Positions 61,319 through 64,000 of a DNA stretch of 64,000 nt are shown in pieces. Where the stretch lies: contig CAVSMH010000008.1 of assembly GCA_963728965.1 (NCBI GenBank), positions 1,054,001 through 1,118,000 on the forward strand, given 5' to 3'. Made by a program: the position numbers and the translations under genes. The notes beneath the pieces are model-generated. The model saw nothing but the letters and a program-made list of their open reading frames with translations, was not told where the DNA came from and did no database searches. Origin of the DNA: DASQZT01 sp963728965 (GTDB lineage Bacteria; Acidobacteriota; Terriglobia; Bryobacterales; Bryobacteraceae). Positions within the stretch are counted from its first letter, which is position 1, and every line of letters starts with the position of its first letter.

Positions 61319-61801
61319 TTAGTGGGATACGACCGCTTCGGGTTCGGATGCGGCGCGCCGGGAGCGTCCGCCGGTCCCGCGGAACGCGTACGCGGTCAGC
61401 AGGAGGGATCCCGCCAGCAGCGATCCGTCGCGAAGAACGGTCCAGAACGAGATCGGCTCATCGTTGCTGAAGCAGCCGCAACTGATTTCGAGCCCCATGA
61501 TCCTCGCCCGGATGATGAGGCCCATGAAGCCCACCAGCAAGATCGACGAAACGGCGGACGACAGGCGGAGCCAGATGCCCGACATGAGCAGGACGCCGAG
61601 CGCCATCTCCAGCCACGGCAGCGTGCGGGCGACGATTTCGACGGCGCTCAGCGGCAGGGCGGTCTTGTAGGATGTGATAGCCAGGGCGAAGAGTTCCCAC
61701 GGCGTACTGAGTTTGACCCAGGCCGCGTACACGAACACGGCACCGAGGGCGAGGCGCAGTACGAGCGCGGCGACACGGAAAGGCTTACTTGAGAAGGCCA
61801 T
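61319..61801 (-). CDS. MauE/DoxX-family membrane redox protein
   Basis: 160 residues with four membrane helices (VLRLALGAVFVYAAWVKL, MALGVLLMSGIWLRLS, ILLVGFMGLIIRARIMG, LLAGSLLLTAYAF). The loop LEISCGCFSND has the paired Cys near the membrane typical of MauE/DoxX redox-associated proteins, which pair with DsbA/TlpA-type thiol proteins in disulfide handling. It overlaps the DsbA-like gene by 17 bases, a strong pointer to joint function. Confidence 0.85.
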   Translation of the reverse strand: MAFSSKPFRVAALVLRLALGAVFVYAAWVKLSTPWELFALAITSYKTALPLSAVEIVARTLPWLEMALGVLLMSGIWLRLSSAVSSILLVGFMGLIIRARIMGLEISCGCFSNDEPISFWTVLRDGSLLAGSLLLTAYAFRGTGGRSRRAASEPEAVVSH

Positions 61802-62381
61802 CGATCAGGGACTTCATCAAAGGATAATTGGTGGGGTTGGGCCCCGGGAAGGCGTAGCGCTTGGACCCTCGCGTGATGATGACGGTAGGGGTTTCGCTGA
61901 TCCGTTCCATCTGCCCCAACTGGACGTCCTGGGTGACGGCCGCAATGATGGATGGCTCCTTGGCCAGTTCCTGCACCTTCTTCTGTTCGGTTGGGGTGAG
62001 GACGCTGGCCACGGTGTCCCAAACCTTGCCGTTGGTGCCCCAGACCGCCTGGTTGCGGAACAGGGCGTCCGCCACCTGCTGGTACTTGCCGACGTGGGCC
62101 GCGGCGGTGGCATAGTAGGCGGCTTCCCGGGAATAAGGATGCATGTTCAGCGGGAACTCGTGATTCACGATACAGACTTTGCCCGGGACGACATACTCCC
62201 GCATGAGCACCGGCAGAACCTGCTCGTGGAAGCCGCGGCAGGCGGGGCATTGGAAATCACTATAGAGATCGAGCTTGACAGTGGCGCTCGGGGTACCGAG
62301 CATCTTCGCTTTTTCGACATCTCCCAGAGAGGCGGCCAGACAGGGGATCAGGGCGGCCAGCGCGAGGGCGTGTACCTTCAT
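61785..62381 (-). CDS. Periplasmic DsbA-like thiol oxidoreductase
   Basis: 198 residues. Signal peptide (ALALAALIPCLAASLG) and a thioredoxin/DsbA fold: VKLDLYSDFQCPACRGFHE with the CPAC active site, EFPLNMHPYSREAAYYA, and the cis-Pro in RISETPTVIITRG. It likely forms or transfers disulfides in the periplasm, with the MauE-like protein as re-oxidising or reducing partner. First gene of the operon; the next start lies inside this gene. Confidence 0.88.
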   Translation of the reverse strand: MKVHALALAALIPCLAASLGDVEKAKMLGTPSATVKLDLYSDFQCPACRGFHEQVLPVLMREYVVPGKVCIVNHEFPLNMHPYSREAAYYATAAAHVGKYQQVADALFRNQAVWGTNGKVWDTVASVLTPTEQKKVQELAKEPSIIAAVTQDVQLGQMERISETPTVIITRGSKRYAFPGPNPTNYPLMKSLIDGLLK

Positions 62382-62502
62382 AGTTACATTCTACAAGAGG
62401 GTCCGGGGCGGCGCGGGGGGTCGGCGGAGACGCTGGTCCACGCCCGCACCCGGCGGGCGGCACCCTGGCTGCGGGGGCCAGGCGGGCCTGCGGTCCAGGC
62501 GG

Positions 62503-64000
62503 CTAGCCGGCCAACTGGCGAAGGACGTAGGGCAGAATTCCACCGTTACGGTAGTATTCCACCTCCTGCGGCGTATCGACGCGGACCTCGACGGTGAACT
62601 TCTTTTCGCCGTGCGAATCGACGGCGCGCACAAAAGCCTTGCGGCCGCCGCCGTTCAGCGAAGCGGGGATGCCTTCGATGTGGTAGATCTCTTTGCCGGT
62701 GAGTTTGAGGTTGGCGGCACTGTCGCCGGGGTGGAACTGCAAGGGGAGGACCCCCATTCCCACCAGGTTGGTGCGGTGGATGCGCTCGAAGCTCTCGGCG
62801 ATCACGGCGTGGACGCCGAGCAGGGCGACGCCCTTGGCGGCCCAATCGCGCGAGGAGCCGGAGCCGTACTCCTTGCCTGCCAGAATCAGCAGCGGCACGC
62901 CTTCCTGCTGGTAGAGGACCGACGCATCGTAAATCGACATCGGCGCGCCATCGGGGAGGTGTACGGTCCAGCCGCCTTCGGTGCCGGGAGCAAGCTGGTT
63001 GCGCAACCGGATGTTGGCCAGGGTGCCGCGGACCATGACTTCGTGATTGCCGCGGCGCGCGCCGTAGGAGTTGAAGTCGCGGGGCTCGACGCCCTGCGAG
63101 ATGAGATATCTGCCGGCGGGGCCGTCTTTCGGAATGGAGCCGGCCGGGGAGATATGGTCGGTTGTGACGGAGTCTCCGAGGAGGGCCAGCACGCGCAGGC
63201 CGGCGAGGTCGGTGATGGAGGTGGCGGGGTCGACCATGTGGTCGAAGTAGGGCGGCTTCTTGATGTAGGTGGAGCCTTCGTCCCACTGGAAAGTGCCGCC
63301 GGTCGGAACGGGCATGGTCTTCCAGTTCTCGTCGCCGTCGAACACGTGGGCGTACTCGTGCTGGAACATGGACTGGTCGATCGAGGAGCGCACGGCGGCG
63401 CGGATCTCGTCGTTGGAGGGCCAGATGTCGCGCAGGAAGACGGGCTGACCGTCCTCGCCGGTGGCGATGGGATCGTTGGCGAGATCGATATCGATGGTGC
63501 CGGCCAGCGCATACGCGACCACGAGCGGTGGGGAGGCGAGATAGTTCGCCTTGACCAGGGGGTTGATGCGGCCTTCGAAATTGCGGTTGCCGCTCAGCAC
63601 GGCGGCGACGACGAGGTTCTCTTTTTGCACGGCCTGGGCGACCGGTTCGGGGAGCGGGCCGCTGTTGCCGATGCAGGTGGTGCATCCGAAGCCGACCAGG
63701 TGAAATTTGAGCTGTTCGAGGTACGAGAGGAGGCCCGCCTGGCGGTAGTAGTCGATGACCACCTTGGAGCCCGGCGCGAGGCTGGTCTTGACCCAGGGTT
63801 TCACCTTCAGCCCGCGGTCGGCGGCCTTGCGGGCGAGGAGACCGGCGGCGAGCATCACGGACGGGTTGGAGGTGTTGGTGCAACTGGTGATGGCGGCAAT
63901 CACGACGGCGCCGGTGGCCACGTCGGCAGACTCGCCATCCAGTTCGGCGGTGGCGCTCTTCCGGGCTCCGGGGAAGGCGTCGTGGAAGTTCTTGCGGACA
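62503..64000 (-). CDS. acnA: Aconitate hydratase, C-terminal part (5' end outside window)
   Basis: Nearly 500 residues of the iron-sulfur hydro-lyase of the TCA cycle (citrate to isocitrate). The frame is open to the end of the window, so the real start is beyond 64000; GTG 63921 is internal. The three cluster Cys are seen in ITSCTNTSNPSVML and FGCTTCIGNSGP. The swivel domain has GDSVTTDHISPAGSIPK, NSYGARRGNHEVM, KEYGSGSSRDWAAKG and ESFERIHRTNLVGMG. AcnA type by these motifs; other IRP/AcnA-like aconitases share them. The 121-base gap to the DsbA-like gene holds no feature. Confidence 0.96.
   Translation of the reverse strand, partial: VRKNFHDAFPGARKSATAELDGESADVATGAVVIAAITSCTNTSNPSVMLAAGLLARKAADRGLKVKPWVKTSLAPGSKVVIDYYRQAGLLSYLEQLKFHLVGFGCTTCIGNSGPLPEPVAQAVQKENLVVAAVLSGNRNFEGRINPLVKANYLASPPLVVAYALAGTIDIDLANDPIATGEDGQPVFLRDIWPSNDEIRAAVRSSIDQSMFQHEYAHVFDGDENWKTMPVPTGGTFQWDEGSTYIKKPPYFDHMVDPATSITDLAGLRVLALLGDSVTTDHISPAGSIPKDGPAGRYLISQGVEPRDFNSYGARRGNHEVMVRGTLANIRLRNQLAPGTEGGWTVHLPDGAPMSIYDASVLYQQEGVPLLILAGKEYGSGSSRDWAAKGVALLGVHAVIAESFERIHRTNLVGMGVLPLQFHPGDSAANLKLTGKEIYHIEGIPASLNGGGRKAFVRAVDSHGEKKFTVEVRVDTPQEVEYYRNGGILPYVLRQLAG

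Overview
The window is a GC-rich bacterial chromosome segment that looks like Acidobacteriota, most likely the Solibacter/Bryobacter branch (order Bryobacterales). This is an inference from protein families: a C-terminal TIGR03437-type domain on a multihaem protein, an Oar-like TonB-dependent receptor with an N-terminal carboxypeptidase-regulatory domain, large MacB/FtsX-like permeases of the acidobacterial 'ADOP' type, several DUF1080 proteins and a Tat-exported Gfo/Idh/MocA oxidoreductase. Most of the window is ordinary, densely packed chromosome. Both ends cut a gene: an N-acetylmuramoyl-L-alanine amidase on the left and aconitase on the right.

Layout. 1-9000: cell-wall amidase, a degenerate receiver domain, a GT2 glycosyltransferase, an ECF sigma/anti-sigma pair, a secreted nucleoside hydrolase and a nine-haem secreted cytochrome. 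9034-18702 (minus): a nine-gene complex I operon in the order nuoC-D-I-J-K-L-M-N-H, with a near-consensus promoter in front of nuoC; nuoA, B, E, F and G are absent and nuoH has moved to the end. 18834-25957: a secreted esterase, then an LTxxQ (Spy/CpxP-like) protein, a second ECF sigma/anti-sigma pair homologous to the first, and an Oar-like outer-membrane receptor, the last three joined by overlapping start and stop codons. 25976-34251: sugar-related genes (DUF1080, Gfo/Idh/MocA, ROK kinase), a polytopic GT-C-like protein and a small scar holding a tRNA-like remnant and the C-terminal stub of a transaldolase.

34400-36060 is a two-ORF insertion sequence. 36252-45479 carries a ferredoxin/STAS/CoA-disulfide-reductase cluster, a subtilase with three tandem C-terminal repeats, a redoxin, a second stand-alone NuoI, serine acetyltransferase, a lipoprotein with a mutated metzincin motif and a small protein with a basic tail. 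45578-49625: an S9 peptidase with an extra C-terminal domain and an HGSNAT-like acyltransferase. 49641-50127 holds two gene remnants, one an ADOP permease whose middle has been deleted.

50237-58133 is a tight co-directional run: a Gld-type ABC transporter (ATPase, permease, GldG-like, DUF4340), then NAD salvage (pncB, pncA), then hypC and hypD with no other hydrogenase genes. A strong promoter with a palindrome on its -10/+1 side precedes it. 58119-64000 (minus) has an intact ADOP permease, a DsbA-like/MauE-like/methyltransferase operon and aconitase.

I did not find a CRISPR array, an rRNA, a prophage or a recognisable defence island. The most unusual items are the duplicated sigma/anti-sigma modules with very large extracytoplasmic sensor regions, the cytochrome-TIGR03437 fusion, the incomplete and rearranged nuo operon, the metzincin-like protein without its catalytic Glu, and the deletion pseudogene. 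No gene-free stretch exceeds about 300 bases; the longest are 19974-20244, 43413-43665, 36015-36251, 44776-45005, 34252-34476 and 30126-30329, covered in the entries or findings.
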